Below are positions 18,186-27,118 of a stretch of DNA of 64,000 bases, piece by piece. Under the pieces are notes generated by a model, which worked only from the letters and a program-made list of their open reading frames with translations, was not told where the DNA came from and searched no databases. This DNA is from Fictibacillus barbaricus (GTDB lineage: Bacteria > Bacillota > Bacilli > Bacillales > Fictibacillaceae): positions 1,364,001 to 1,428,000 of the forward strand of contig NZ_BMCE01000001.1 in the NCBI RefSeq assembly GCF_014635025.1. Reading direction: 5' to 3'. The position numbers and the translations under genes were made by a program. Position 1 is the stretch's first letter; every line of letters begins with the position of its first letter.

Positions 18186-18539
18186 ATGATTCGAGTTTCT
18201 ATCTACAGGAACAACAATCAAGATATACGTTCGTTTTCGATGGAAGGACATGCTGATTTTGCTCCACATGGCCAGGATCTGGTCTGTGCAGCCGCAACAG
18301 CCGTGTCGTTCGGTACGATTAACGCGATTGAAAAGCTTTGCGGTTATGAGCCGGAAGTTACGACTCACGAAGATGGCGGCTTTTTAGAGTGTAAGGTACC
18401 GGATAATCTCAATGATTCTACCTATCAAAAAACACAATGGCTTTTGGAAGGCATGATTGTATCCTTGGCTTCAATTGAGGAAGGATACAGCGAGTATATA
18501 AAATTGACTGAACATGAAGGAGGTGCAACGAATGCTTAA
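18186..18539 (+). CDS. prp: Ribosomal-processing cysteine protease Prp
   Basis: Cleaves the N-terminal extension from ribosomal protein L27. The catalytic pair is H22 (in MEGHAD) and C34 (in [11 protein letters not shown]), the same numbering as in the S. aureus enzyme. 117 aa. It lies between rplU and rpmA as in B. subtilis (ysxB), and its 3' end overlaps the start of its substrate gene rpmA by 8 bases. The RBS is weak, relying on close spacing to rplU. Confidence 0.95.
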   Translation: MIRVSIYRNNNQDIRSFSMEGHADFAPHGQDLVCAAATAVSFGTINAIEKLCGYEPEVTTHEDGGFLECKVPDNLNDSTYQKTQWLLEGMIVSLASIEEGYSEYIKLTEHEGGATNA

Positions 18540-18822
18540 ATTAAACCTTCAATACTTTGCCTCTAAAAAAGGGGTAGGTAGCACAAAGAATGGTCGTGAT
18601 TCACAGTCTAAGCGTCTTGGCGCGAAGCGTGCTGACGGGCAATTCGTTTCTGGTGGTTCAATTCTTTACCGTCAACGTGGTACTAAGATCTATCCTGGTA
18701 CTAACGTAGGTAAAGGCGGAGATGACACACTATTTGCTAAGGTAGACGGAATCGTTCGTTTCGAGCGTTATGGCCGTGACCGCAAAAAGGTAAGTGTTTA
18801 CCCAATCGCGCAAGAAGCGTAA
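18532..18822 (+). CDS. rpmA: Large ribosomal subunit protein bL27, with N-terminal propeptide
   Basis: Component of the large subunit whose N-terminus reaches the peptidyl transferase centre. The protein begins [20 protein letters not shown], so it carries the Firmicutes extension that Prp removes (expected cut between F9 and A10). The ATG at 18532 follows GAAGGAGGTG inside the end of prp, which defines the start. 96 aa before processing. Confidence 0.98.
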   Translation: MLKLNLQYFASKKGVGSTKNGRDSQSKRLGAKRADGQFVSGGSILYRQRGTKIYPGTNVGKGGDDTLFAKVDGIVRFERYGRDRKKVSVYPIAQEA

Positions 18823-18832
18823 GAGGGAGATA

Positions 18833-18863
18833 AAAACTCTAACCAGATTGGTTAGAGTTTTTT
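18833..18863 (+). terminator. Terminator of the rplU-prp-rpmA operon
   Basis: Perfect 12-bp stem (18833-18844 with 18850-18861), 5-base loop and a T-run. Confidence 0.93.
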
Positions 18864-18962
18864 CTTTGCTTTGTTAATATGTTGAACCCAGTATTAAGTA
18901 CTGCGCTAAATTTGTTGGTGTAAGGTATAGCCATATTTTAAGGAAAGGCTAGGAGTGCGATA

Positions 18963-19499
18963 ATGTCAAAAAAATGGACAACTGTCGATCTTTTGCGCCA
19001 TGCCAGGCATGACTGGCTAAACCAGCTTCAGCTTATTAAAGCCAATCTATCACTTGACCGCACGGAGCGGGCAAAAGAGATTATGAACGAAGTAATTGAA
19101 CTATCCCGGGAAGAATCAAGAATCTCTAACCTGAAAACCCCGAATTTATCGGAGTACTTATTAACATATAATTGGTTGAAGCATCCGGTTAAATTGTTTG
19201 GAAAAGTAAATGGTGAAAGCGGCGATTTCAGCTTATTTGAAGATGAATTGTTACATACAACGAAAGAATTGTGTAAAGTGTTGAACAATTCTATCTCGGG
19301 TTATGATGAATACTCACTTACTGTAGCATTTAATCCTGCAGCTCTTCGCGTTTCATATATGTTCCAAGGAACGCTAGCCGATCAGGAGAAAACGTTCGAA
19401 GACATGAAGAAAATTTTTTCAACACATAAAAGCATGCTACTCATCGAAAGCTATACTCAGGACAATAAGTGTTATTTAGAAATTCAATTAACTTCATAA
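18963..19499 (+). CDS. spo0B: Sporulation initiation phosphotransferase Spo0B
   Basis: Phosphorelay protein that moves phosphate from Spo0F to Spo0A. The N-terminal helical hairpin carries the phosphorylated histidine in LLRHARHDWLNQLQL, most likely H16 by alignment with the conserved RHDWxNxLQ motif. The C-terminal half resembles a degenerate histidine-kinase ATPase domain without nucleotide motifs. 178 aa; it precedes obg by 18 bases as in B. subtilis. Confidence 0.95.
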   Translation: MSKKWTTVDLLRHARHDWLNQLQLIKANLSLDRTERAKEIMNEVIELSREESRISNLKTPNLSEYLLTYNWLKHPVKLFGKVNGESGDFSLFEDELLHTTKELCKVLNNSISGYDEYSLTVAFNPAALRVSYMFQGTLADQEKTFEDMKKIFSTHKSMLLIESYTQDNKCYLEIQLTS

Positions 19500-19517
19500 A
19501 GGAAGGAGGAGAAATGA

Positions 19518-20804
19518 ATGTTTGTCGATCAGGTCAAAATTTATTTAAAAGCAGGTGACGGCGGAAACGGAATGGTTGCGTTTCGCCGTGAAAAATATGT
19601 TCCAGATGGTGGTCCTGCTGGTGGTGACGGAGGAAAAGGAGCTAACGTAATCTTTGAGGTAGAAGAAGGATTGCGAACACTGATGGATTTCCGCTATAAC
19701 CGTCATTTTAAGGCACCAAGGGGCGAACATGGTATGTCTAAGGGCATGCATGGAAAAAAAGCCAATGATATGATTGTAAAAGTACCTCCTGGGACTGTGG
19801 TTACAGATGCAAACACAGGTGAGACGATTGCTGACCTTGTTCATCATCAGCAGCAAGCAATTATAGCAAAAGGCGGCCGAGGCGGCCGTGGAAATACTCG
19901 TTTTGCAACTCCGGCGAATCCGGCTCCTGAAATCGCAGAAAATGGTGAGCCAGGTGAAGAACGCGAAGTAGTATTAGAGTTAAAAGTATTAGCTGATGTA
20001 GGATTGGTTGGTTTTCCTAGTGTAGGAAAGTCGACATTTTTATCCATCGTTTCTGCTGCTAAGCCGAAGATTGCAGAATATCATTTTACTACGATCACAC
20101 CTAACTTAGGGGTTGTGGCAGTTGAAGATGGCAGAAGCTTCGTTATGGCCGATCTACCAGGTCTTATCGAAGGGGCTCATGAGGGTGTTGGGCTTGGACA
20201 TCAATTCTTAAGACATATTGAAAGAACACGTGTTATTCTTCATGTTATTGATATGTCTGGGATGGAGGGTCGAGATCCTTACGATGATTTTGTTAAGATT
20301 AACGAAGAGCTTAATCAGTACAACATGAGATTAATGGAACGTCCTCAAATTGTTCTTGCCAACAAGATGGATATTCCTGGAGCAGAGGAAAATCTTGCCG
20401 AGTTTAAAGAAAAAGTAGGGAAAGATGTTCAAGTGTTCCCGATTTCAGCCATTTCCCGTCAAGGAATTCGCGAAGTGTTATTCACCACTGCAGACATTCT
20501 TGAAGTGACTCCTGAGTTTCCACTTATTCATGACGATGGAGTGGAGCAACAAAGAGTTCTTTATAAACATGAAAAAGAAGAAGCAGGATTTTATATCACA
20601 CGTGATCCTGCTGGAACATTCGTAATTAATGGTCCAAAGATTGAAAAACTGTTTAAAATGACCGACTTTTCTCGTGAAGAGTCAACGAAACGATTTGCCC
20701 GTCAAATGCGTACCCTTGGTGTTGACCAAGCATTGCGTGAACGCGGAGCTGAACATGGTGACGTTGTTAGAATATTAAAATACGAATTTGAATTTATTGA
20801 TTAA
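19518..20804 (+). CDS. obg: GTPase Obg
   Basis: Essential ribosome-associated GTPase linked to 50S assembly and stress signalling. The Gly-rich OBG fold (about residues 1-158) is followed by a G domain with G1 GFPSVGKS (about 164-171), G3 DLPGLIEGA, and G4 NKMD, and then the C-terminal OCT domain (about 345-428). 428 aa, as in B. subtilis. Strong AAGGAGGAG RBS. Probably cotranscribed with spo0B. Confidence 0.98.
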   Translation: MFVDQVKIYLKAGDGGNGMVAFRREKYVPDGGPAGGDGGKGANVIFEVEEGLRTLMDFRYNRHFKAPRGEHGMSKGMHGKKANDMIVKVPPGTVVTDANTGETIADLVHHQQQAIIAKGGRGGRGNTRFATPANPAPEIAENGEPGEEREVVLELKVLADVGLVGFPSVGKSTFLSIVSAAKPKIAEYHFTTITPNLGVVAVEDGRSFVMADLPGLIEGAHEGVGLGHQFLRHIERTRVILHVIDMSGMEGRDPYDDFVKINEELNQYNMRLMERPQIVLANKMDIPGAEENLAEFKEKVGKDVQVFPISAISRQGIREVLFTTADILEVTPEFPLIHDDGVEQQRVLYKHEKEEAGFYITRDPAGTFVINGPKIEKLFKMTDFSREESTKRFARQMRTLGVDQALRERGAEHGDVVRILKYEFEFID

Positions 20805-20809
20805 ATTTA

Positions 20810-20838
20810 GGCAGCCTTGTATCGGGCTGTCTTTTATT
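20810..20838 (+). terminator. Terminator after obg
   Basis: Seven-bp stem with one G-U pair (20810-20816 with 20824-20830) and T-rich tail. Confidence 0.7.
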
Positions 20839-20859
20839 TTTACAAATGTCCGCGTGGAA

Positions 20860-20888
20860 TAGACATTTTTGCCTTTTTTTATTATAAT
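20860..20888 (+). promoter_or_regulatory. Sigma-A promoter for pheB
   Basis: TAGACA (20860-20865), 17-bp spacer, TATAAT (20883-20888). Confidence 0.7.
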
Positions 20889-20920
20889 AGAGGTAAGATT
20901 GACACCGGAGGAAAGTAGAA

Positions 20921-21367
20921 ATGAAAAATGATCAGCAATATTATATGGTTAGAGAAGATGTATTATCGGAATCCATGCAAAAAGCTTTGGAAGCCAAATC
21001 TCTTTTAGATAGAGGCAAAGTAAAGACAGTAGCTGAAGCCGCTGAAAAGGTAGGCTTAAGCAGAAGTGCATTTTATAAATACCGTGACGGAATCTTTCCG
21101 TTCCATACGATGGTAAAAGAAAAGATTATTACGCTTTCCATCCATCTTGAGGATAGATCCGGTGCTCTGTCCAGCCTCTTGACGGTCGTTGCCTCACAAG
21201 GCTGCAACGTATTAACCATTAATCAGACGATTCCCTTGCAGGGCCGTGCTCATATTACATTAACCATTGAAACAAACATGCTTCAAGGAGATATAAAAGA
21301 CCTTTTGAGTACACTTAACCGAATGGAAACTGTTGAGAAGGTAGAAGTTGTAGGAACAGGTGCTTAA
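20921..21367 (+). CDS. pheB: ACT domain-containing protein PheB
   Basis: Small protein with an N-terminal helix-turn-helix-like segment ([20 protein letters not shown], about residues 38-57) and a C-terminal ACT domain (about 70-146, [14 protein letters not shown]). In B. subtilis pheB precedes pheA, encoding prephenate dehydratase; the product is thought to be an amino-acid-sensing regulator, but its exact role is unsettled. Here pheA does not follow. 148 aa, strong GGAGGAAAG RBS, own promoter and terminator, so it is a single-gene unit. Confidence 0.9.
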   Translation: MKNDQQYYMVREDVLSESMQKALEAKSLLDRGKVKTVAEAAEKVGLSRSAFYKYRDGIFPFHTMVKEKIITLSIHLEDRSGALSSLLTVVASQGCNVLTINQTIPLQGRAHITLTIETNMLQGDIKDLLSTLNRMETVEKVEVVGTGA

Positions 21368-21376
21368 GAACATAGA

Positions 21377-21410
21377 AAATCCCCTGGCGAGTCTGGCCAG
21401 GGGATTTGTT
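21377..21410 (+). terminator. Terminator after pheB
   Basis: Perfect 12-bp stem (21377-21388 with 21396-21407), 7-base loop. The T-tail is weak (tttgttgttt). Confidence 0.85.
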
Positions 21411-21474
21411 GTTTAGGCTCTTTTCTAAAGGATTGTTGCTTTTGGGACATTTTTGTATGAATGTCTTCATTGAC

Positions 21475-21705
21475 TAGTTTGTTGGAGTGTATGGTGCGAG
21501 ACTACGGCTAGGAGCAGCGTGCCAACCACCTGAGAATTCTTCTCGCAAGGCATGCGACGAGGAAGCCCGTTTCGGCAGCATTTGCTGGCAGACGCAGGAG
21601 CACACATGCTTCCTTGAATATGAATCTTTATCCATCTACAAAGCTCACCTTACCCCCCGCGGAAAGCGAGCATCCTGAAACGGAAATCACAACCATCCTA
21701 AAAAC
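21475..21705. repeat. Degenerate dispersed-repeat-like sequence in the pheB-niaR gap
   Basis: This stretch has no credible gene. It has the look of the non-coding dispersed repeat common in Bacillaceae genomes: a left part like ggtgcgagact...ggagcag, a middle gacgaggaagcccg...gcaggagcac, and a right end ccccgcggaaagcgagca then ctgaaacggaaatcaca. The right end is closest to the usual element (CCCGCGGAAAGCGAG...CGGAAATCAAC). The middle is scrambled or decayed. The assignment is from memory of the motif; no search was possible. Confidence 0.5.
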
Positions 21706-21731
21706 AACAAAGGTTACGAAAATAGCCTTGT

Positions 21732-22268
21732 TTATAGTAAGAACCCTTTTTCTTTTAAAGCTTCACAGGCTTTATCTAATTTTTCCTTCGAATCAGATGA
21801 AAGGGTATGCATATGAATTCCTTCGGTTAGTTCACTCAGCAAAATAGCGTTCGTATCTCGCAGGCGCTTGATCAAATCTTCTACATCTTTACGGGTAGAG
21901 AGCTTCAGTGAAGCTTTTATGTCGCCATAAACGGGATGTTCAACCGTTACATCTTCTACAGTAACCCCATAGTCAACAATTGTATTTAATTCACTGATTG
22001 TTTCTTCAGGCGAATGGTTTGCCGCTATCACGCATGTATACAGGTTCCCTTTATCAGGCTTTAAATAAACGTAACCCTGTGCTGTTGCCATTATTGGTTC
22101 CCCGGTTGCTTTTAATAGTGACATATCCTGAACGATCACTTGTCTGCTAACGTTCGTTCTGGCAGCCAGCAATGAACCACTCATCGGCTCACTCGCCTCT
22201 ATCAGCCAGGTGATTAACTGTGACCTTCTATCTTCACCTTTTAATTTATCTGTTTTGTTCATTTCCAT
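21732..22268 (-). CDS. niaR: NiaR, niacin-responsive repressor of NAD genes
   Basis: Transcription repressor that binds nicotinic acid and controls de novo NAD synthesis and niacin uptake genes. N-terminal winged helix-turn-helix (about residues 15-60, with TNVSRQVIVQDMSLLKATG) and a C-terminal 3H domain (about 75-175) containing the conserved histidines. It overlaps nifS by 10 bases; start ATG 22268, with ATG 22262 possible (AGAGGT lies upstream of both). Corresponds to B. subtilis yrxA. A matching operator lies upstream of nifS. Confidence 0.93.
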   Translation of the reverse strand: MEMNKTDKLKGEDRRSQLITWLIEASEPMSGSLLAARTNVSRQVIVQDMSLLKATGEPIMATAQGYVYLKPDKGNLYTCVIAANHSPEETISELNTIVDYGVTVEDVTVEHPVYGDIKASLKLSTRKDVEDLIKRLRDTNAILLSELTEGIHMHTLSSDSKEKLDKACEALKEKGFLL

Positions 22269-23416
22269 GTTACCTCTCTAACAGCTAAAAATTTATTTGT
22301 TATTTCATTAAGTGCTTTTCCTAGGGCTATAATATCTTCTTTGGTGGTTTGATGACTCAGCGAAACCCGAACAAGCCCATGAGCTTCACTGTCGGTTCTC
22401 CCGACTGCGAGGAGTGCTTTGGAAGGTTCTTGCTGCCCGTTTTTACAGGCAGAACCAGTAGAAACAGCAATCTGATTACGATTGAGTTCCTGCATGACGA
22501 TTTGTCCTTCCACTCCTTTTAAACGAAATGGAATGATAAAAGGTGAACTATTTTCTGTTCCCTCATAAACGATCAATTTATTATTTAGTATAAGCGATAA
22601 GAACAGTTTACGCATTTCTTCAGCATGTTGAAAATGTGCTGGCTGTTTACGTATGGATTCATCAGCTGCAGTAACAAAAGCCACAATCGAGGGCAGATCC
22701 ACAGTCCCAGGCTTAAATCCGCGTTCATGAGTAACATTAGAAAGAAGCGGAATGACGTGGACTTTTGGTGAGATGTATACTGCTCCTGTTCCTTTTGGTC
22801 CATGTATTTTGTGAGCTGAGATCGTAAAAGAATCTATGATGGCTGAGTTAAATAGATCCTTATCCCATTTTCCAAAAGATTGCACACAATCACAGTGAAA
22901 GAGTATGGAGGAATCAGCCAAAAAATCTCCTATTTGCTTGATATCCTGCGCAAAACCCGTCTCACTGTTAACATGTTGAATGGTTACAAGTATGGTGTCC
23001 TTGCGAATAGTGTCTTCCAATAACTTAAGAGAAATTTTCCCGGATTTTTCTACAGGAATTCTGGAAACTTCGAAACCATTCTTTTCTAAAAAGTTAAGGG
23101 CGTATTCAACAGAAGGATGTTCGATAGCAGAAGTAATAATATGTTTCCCCTTCCCCTTATTCAGTGCCCCGAAGGCTAAAGAAGTGATAGCAAGAAAATT
23201 CCCATCGGAACCCCCGCCGGTAAAATAAATGCCTTCACTTTCCCTATTTAACAGTTTTGCAAGTGATGTTCTAGCATGCTCTAAGAGATCTTTAGCTTGT
23301 AAGCCGACATCGTGCAGACTTTCCGTATTATGAAAATAAGTTTTAGAAGTCTGAACAAAGGCGTTTAAAGCCGTTTCTGACATAGGAGATGTAGCTGCAA
23401 AATCCATATATATCAA
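22259..23416 (-). CDS. nifS: Cysteine desulfurase NifS, NAD-synthesis associated
   Basis: PLP enzyme that supplies sulfur; next to nad genes it is thought to mature the Fe-S cluster of quinolinate synthase NadA. The PLP lysine is in ISAHKIHGPKG and the catalytic Cys in VSTGSACKNG. I place the start at TTG 23416 (GAGGTG 6 bases upstream) giving MIYMDFAATSP, like B. subtilis NifS; a GTG at 23425 overlaps that RBS and is less likely. Divergent from nadB and followed by niaR. A second desulfurase (55022) serves a different partner. Confidence 0.93.
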   Translation of the reverse strand: MIYMDFAATSPMSETALNAFVQTSKTYFHNTESLHDVGLQAKDLLEHARTSLAKLLNRESEGIYFTGGGSDGNFLAITSLAFGALNKGKGKHIITSAIEHPSVEYALNFLEKNGFEVSRIPVEKSGKISLKLLEDTIRKDTILVTIQHVNSETGFAQDIKQIGDFLADSSILFHCDCVQSFGKWDKDLFNSAIIDSFTISAHKIHGPKGTGAVYISPKVHVIPLLSNVTHERGFKPGTVDLPSIVAFVTAADESIRKQPAHFQHAEEMRKLFLSLILNNKLIVYEGTENSSPFIIPFRLKGVEGQIVMQELNRNQIAVSTGSACKNGQQEPSKALLAVGRTDSEAHGLVRVSLSHQTTKEDIIALGKALNEITNKFLAVREVTWK

Positions 23417-23444
23417 GGTTTTCACCTCAGTTTAAATAAAATAG

Positions 23445-23472
23445 TTGTATCTAGTTTAAATCTATGTAAATA
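23445..23472 (+). promoter_or_regulatory. Putative promoter of nadB-nadC-nadA
   Basis: TTGTAT (23445-23450), 16-bp spacer, TAAATA (23467-23472). The operator-like palindrome lies just downstream. Confidence 0.5.
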
Positions 23473-23492
23473 TAGGTGTCAAGACACGTGTA
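23471..23492. promoter_or_regulatory. NiaR operator candidate in the divergent nad region
   Basis: GTGTC-AA-GACAC at 23476-23487 is a perfect palindrome with a 2-base centre, flanked by TATAG and GTGTA. This resembles the known NiaR box, which has GTGT...ACAC half-sites with TTGACA-like centre. On the minus strand it contains TTGACA (23482-23477), which may be the -35 of nifS-niaR, and it sits at the expected start point of nadB transcription. Confidence 0.75.
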
Positions 23493-23512
23493 AAGTTGAG
23501 GTGTTTTTTAAA

Positions 23513-25096
23513 ATGAATCGTATTGAGGCAGATGTTTTGATTATCGGCGGGGGAATCGCTGGTTTGATGGCTGCTGAATATTTAAGTTCGCATAAGAATG
23601 TGATAGTTGTCACAAAGTTTTCTGCTGAGAAATCAAATTCCTACTTAGCGCAAGGCGGTATCTCTGCAGCGATAGATAAAAATGACTCTTGGGCGGAACA
23701 TCTTTTAGACACTCTTAAAGCGGGTCACCATCATAATGATCAAGAAATGGTAAAACGTCTCGTACAAGAAGGAACAGAAGTCGTTCATACGCTTGCAGAT
23801 TGGGGCGTACGGTTTGATCGGAATAACGATGGCTCTTTTATGCTTGGAAAAGAAGGAGGCCACCATCGAAACAGAATCGTTCATGCAGGTGGAGATCAAA
23901 CCGGAAAAAAAGTAATGGATGCCCTCTTTAGCCGTCTAAATGACAAAGTAAGGATCATAAATCATCAGTATGCAGTCGACTTGGTCATCCAAAATAACCA
24001 ATGTTTTGGGGCTTATTGTAAAGATGAAGCTGGAAATTTAGTTTTCTTTCATTCAAGGCATACGATTTTAGCAGGTGGGGGCTACGCGGGCATATATGCG
24101 ACTACTTCCAACAAATATGGATCGGATGGAAGTGTAATATGCATGGCCTATCGGGCTGGTGTCGAACTTTCCGACCTGGAGTTTGTTCAATTTCATCCCA
24201 CTCTATTCTCAGGCGGAGAATCGGGGGGACTGATTACGGAAGCTGTTAGGGGACAAGGAGGTATTCTGGTTAATTCCAAGGGAGTTCCTTTCATGGAAGG
24301 TGTTCATCCCCTGAAAGACTTGGCACCAAGAGATATCGTTTCTAGAAGAATCTTTGAAGAGATTCATATTCATGGAGAGAAAGTTTATTTAGATATTAAG
24401 GGAATCACTAATTTTGATAAAAAGTTTCCAGGTGTAACCGCATTGTGCAAAAAGGGCGGGATATCAATTGAAGAGGGGCTGATCCCTGTTGCGCCTGGTG
24501 CCCATTTTACGATGGGGGGCATTCGCGCGGATCATAATGGTAGAACATCGATGAAAGGATTATACGCTATTGGTGAATGTGCGAATACAGGAGTTCACGG
24601 GGCAAATCGATTAGCCAGCAACTCACTTTTAGAAGGAGCTGTGTTCGCTAAAGCCGCTTCACAAAGTATCCTGAGCAAAAGTGAAGAGAACGTTTCAGTT
24701 CCTTTCCCTTTTCCTGGACTAGAAACCTTTTCTCAAAACAATGACTTATCCTCAGAGCTTCTTAGTGAAGAACATATACAATCCGTGATGGATAAGCATG
24801 CAGGAATCTGCAGGAATCAGAAAGGACTAGAAGATGCTTCAGATAGGGTACAACTCAATACGCTAAACCCTTCATTAATAAATGAGCCGCTGTCGGTGAT
24901 CAAACGCTTCAATATGCAAACGATGGCTTGGCTGACTATAACAAGTTGTCTGAAGCGTGCAGAAAGCAGAGGAAGTCATTATCGATCGGATTTCCCTTTT
25001 AAGCAAAATGATTGGGAACAAAAAAAGATTATAAGGAGTTTACAGCATGATGAATCCATTATTGCTAAAAAAACAGCTGCAGGACTTTTTTATTGA
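23513..25096 (+). CDS. nadB: L-aspartate oxidase
   Basis: FAD flavoenzyme that oxidises L-aspartate to iminoaspartate, the first step of de novo NAD synthesis. The FAD-binding motif IIGGGIAGLMAAE is near residue 10, with AQGGISAA near 50 and HPT plus RGQGG in the catalytic region. ATG 23513 is preferred, with GAGGTG 8 to 10 bases upstream; the upstream GTG at 23501 is inside that RBS. 527 aa. The 3' end overlaps nadC by 50 bases. Confidence 0.97.
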   Translation: MNRIEADVLIIGGGIAGLMAAEYLSSHKNVIVVTKFSAEKSNSYLAQGGISAAIDKNDSWAEHLLDTLKAGHHHNDQEMVKRLVQEGTEVVHTLADWGVRFDRNNDGSFMLGKEGGHHRNRIVHAGGDQTGKKVMDALFSRLNDKVRIINHQYAVDLVIQNNQCFGAYCKDEAGNLVFFHSRHTILAGGGYAGIYATTSNKYGSDGSVICMAYRAGVELSDLEFVQFHPTLFSGGESGGLITEAVRGQGGILVNSKGVPFMEGVHPLKDLAPRDIVSRRIFEEIHIHGEKVYLDIKGITNFDKKFPGVTALCKKGGISIEEGLIPVAPGAHFTMGGIRADHNGRTSMKGLYAIGECANTGVHGANRLASNSLLEGAVFAKAASQSILSKSEENVSVPFPFPGLETFSQNNDLSSELLSEEHIQSVMDKHAGICRNQKGLEDASDRVQLNTLNPSLINEPLSVIKRFNMQTMAWLTITSCLKRAESRGSHYRSDFPFKQNDWEQKKIIRSLQHDESIIAKKTAAGLFY

Positions 25097-25898
25097 AGAT
25101 ATTGGATCAGGGGACTTGTCAGCATCCCTCTTTGAAGAAAGTGGAGAAGTTACAGCAACAATAATAGCAAAGGACAAAGGAGTATTTGCAGGAGGGCAGA
25201 TCCTTACGGCAGGTTATGAGTTGATTGATTCAATGGTACAAACAAATGTTTACGTAAAGGATGGTGAAAAGGTTGAAGCAGGAACAATACTTGCTGAAAT
25301 CACAGGAAAAAGACAGAGTGTTCTATCAGGTGAAAGAGTCCTATTAAATTTGCTGCAGCGTCTTTCAGGGATCGCAACAGTAACAGCACAGGCTGTTGCA
25401 AATACAAACGGGATAACACGGATTTGTGATACGAGAAAAACAACTCCAGGATTAAGAATGCTCGAGAAATATGCAGTGAGATGCGGGGGTGGCTTTAACC
25501 ATCGATTTGGACTTTATGACACGGTTATGTTGAAAGAAAACCATCTAGCAGGATTTCCTTCCATAAAGGAAGCGGTAAAAACCGCTCGTCAAAAGTTTGG
25601 GCACACCGTAAAGATCGAGGTAGAAACGGAGACAGAACAACAGGTGATCGAAGCGGTCTCTGCCGGAGCGGATATCATTATGTTTGATAATTGTACACCA
25701 GAAGAAATTAAGCAGAGATTAATCCAAGTACCCCCTGGAATTATTACAGAGGCCTCTGGCGGTATTACCCTTGAAATGATAAATGCCTATAGTGAAACGG
25801 GAGTTCATTATATTTCTTTAGGCTATTTAACACATTCCTATAAATCACTTGATATTAGCATGAACGTAAAAGGAGTTGTAAAGCATGTCTATTCTTGA
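25047..25898 (+). CDS. nadC: Nicotinate-nucleotide pyrophosphorylase (carboxylating)
   Basis: Converts quinolinate and PRPP to nicotinate mononucleotide. The characteristic segments are EDIGSGDLS near residue 18, [11 protein letters not shown], the substrate-binding [11 protein letters not shown] near residue 129, and MLKENHL near 160. 283 aa. ATG 25047 lies inside nadB and is preceded by AAGGAG, so overlapping coupled translation is expected. A second ATG follows directly (MM). Confidence 0.97.
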   Translation: MMNPLLLKKQLQDFFIEDIGSGDLSASLFEESGEVTATIIAKDKGVFAGGQILTAGYELIDSMVQTNVYVKDGEKVEAGTILAEITGKRQSVLSGERVLLNLLQRLSGIATVTAQAVANTNGITRICDTRKTTPGLRMLEKYAVRCGGGFNHRFGLYDTVMLKENHLAGFPSIKEAVKTARQKFGHTVKIEVETETEQQVIEAVSAGADIIMFDNCTPEEIKQRLIQVPPGIITEASGGITLEMINAYSETGVHYISLGYLTHSYKSLDISMNVKGVVKHVYS

Positions 25899-26982
25899 AA
25901 CCTTTACTAAAAACAAATCATTGCCAGCCCGCTTGTCAACGATGTCAATAACAGAGATGGAACAAAGGATTAAAGAAATCAAGGCTCAATTAGGTGATAG
26001 GCTTTACCTCCCTGCACATCATTATCAAAAAGATGAAGTTGTACAATTTGCAGATGTAACAGGAGATTCACTGCAGCTGGCCAAAATATCAGCTCAAAAC
26101 AAAGAAGCTGAATTCATTGTGTTCTGCGGTGTTCACTTTATGGCCGAAACGGCTGATATGTTAAGTGGTCCTGATCAGACTGTTATTCTGCCAGATCTTA
26201 AAGCAGGCTGTTCAATGGCAGATATGGCGGATATTCATCAAACGGAAAGAGCATGGATCGAGCTGAACAAGATATTTGGTGACACGATCCTTCCGCTTAC
26301 ATATGTAAACTCCACAGCGGAAATTAAAGCTTTTTGTGGCAAACATGGGGGAGCAACTGTTACTTCTTCCAATGCTAAAGAAATGGTGAGCTGGGCTTTC
26401 CAACAAAAAGAGAGACTCTTATTCTTGCCCGATCAGCATCTAGGCAGGAACACCGCTTTTGATCTAGGTATCCCGCTTCAAGATATGGCGGTTTGGGATC
26501 CGATCCAAAACAAGTTAATTTACGAAGGTTCTGAGATAGAACAGGTCAAAGTAATCCTATGGAAAGGCCATTGTTCCGTTCACGAAAAGTTTACCGTTGA
26601 ACAGATCCAGGAATTTAGAATGAATCACTCAGATTATCAGATCATTGTTCATCCAGAATGTACACATGAAGTCGTAAGAGCAAGTGACATGAATGGTTCT
26701 ACTCATTACATTATTGAAACAATAAGAAATGCAGCTCCTGGAACGAAATGGGCAGTTGGTACAGAGATGAACCTGGTTAACCGATTAGCTCAGCAGTTTA
26801 CTGATAAGAAAATCGTTTCTTTAAACCCTAGTCTTTGTCCTTGTTTAACAATGAACCGGATTGATCTTCCACACTTATTATGGTCTTTAGAAAATATCGT
26901 AGAAGGTAATGTGGAGAATGTTATTTCCGTAGATGACGAAACAAAAAAATACGCGATCATGGCTTTAAATAGAATGATGTAG
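25885..26982 (+). CDS. nadA: Quinolinate synthase NadA
   Basis: [4Fe-4S] enzyme that condenses iminoaspartate with dihydroxyacetone phosphate. Three cluster cysteines expected for the long Bacillus form are visible: [17 protein letters not shown] and LCPCLTMN. The substrate region CSMAD is also present. 365 aa, the usual Bacillus length. Starts 14 bases before the nadC stop. Together nadB-nadC-nadA form the de novo NAD operon under NiaR. Confidence 0.97.
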   Translation: MSILETFTKNKSLPARLSTMSITEMEQRIKEIKAQLGDRLYLPAHHYQKDEVVQFADVTGDSLQLAKISAQNKEAEFIVFCGVHFMAETADMLSGPDQTVILPDLKAGCSMADMADIHQTERAWIELNKIFGDTILPLTYVNSTAEIKAFCGKHGGATVTSSNAKEMVSWAFQQKERLLFLPDQHLGRNTAFDLGIPLQDMAVWDPIQNKLIYEGSEIEQVKVILWKGHCSVHEKFTVEQIQEFRMNHSDYQIIVHPECTHEVVRASDMNGSTHYIIETIRNAAPGTKWAVGTEMNLVNRLAQQFTDKKIVSLNPSLCPCLTMNRIDLPHLLWSLENIVEGNVENVISVDDETKKYAIMALNRMM

Positions 26983-27118
26983 TGCGTATCTCCCCCTGTC
27001 ATATCCTTCTTTTATCAGGCATAAAGTGATAAAGGAATAATGACATTCAATAAGATGTAGCAATATGCCCAAATGTTCATATACTGTAAGGAAATTTGGC
27101 AGGAGGGAGTTTTGCAGC

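Noticed and set aside
21487-21847. Short plus-strand frames between pheB and niaR
   Set aside because: They lie in the degenerate repeat and run antisense into niaR, with no RBS.
23423-23503. cacctca / tgaggtg pairing across the nifS-nadB gap, similar to the RBS-burying hairpins
   Set aside because: Two divergent genes each with a GAGGTG ribosome-binding site automatically give complementary segments, so no regulatory meaning can be claimed.
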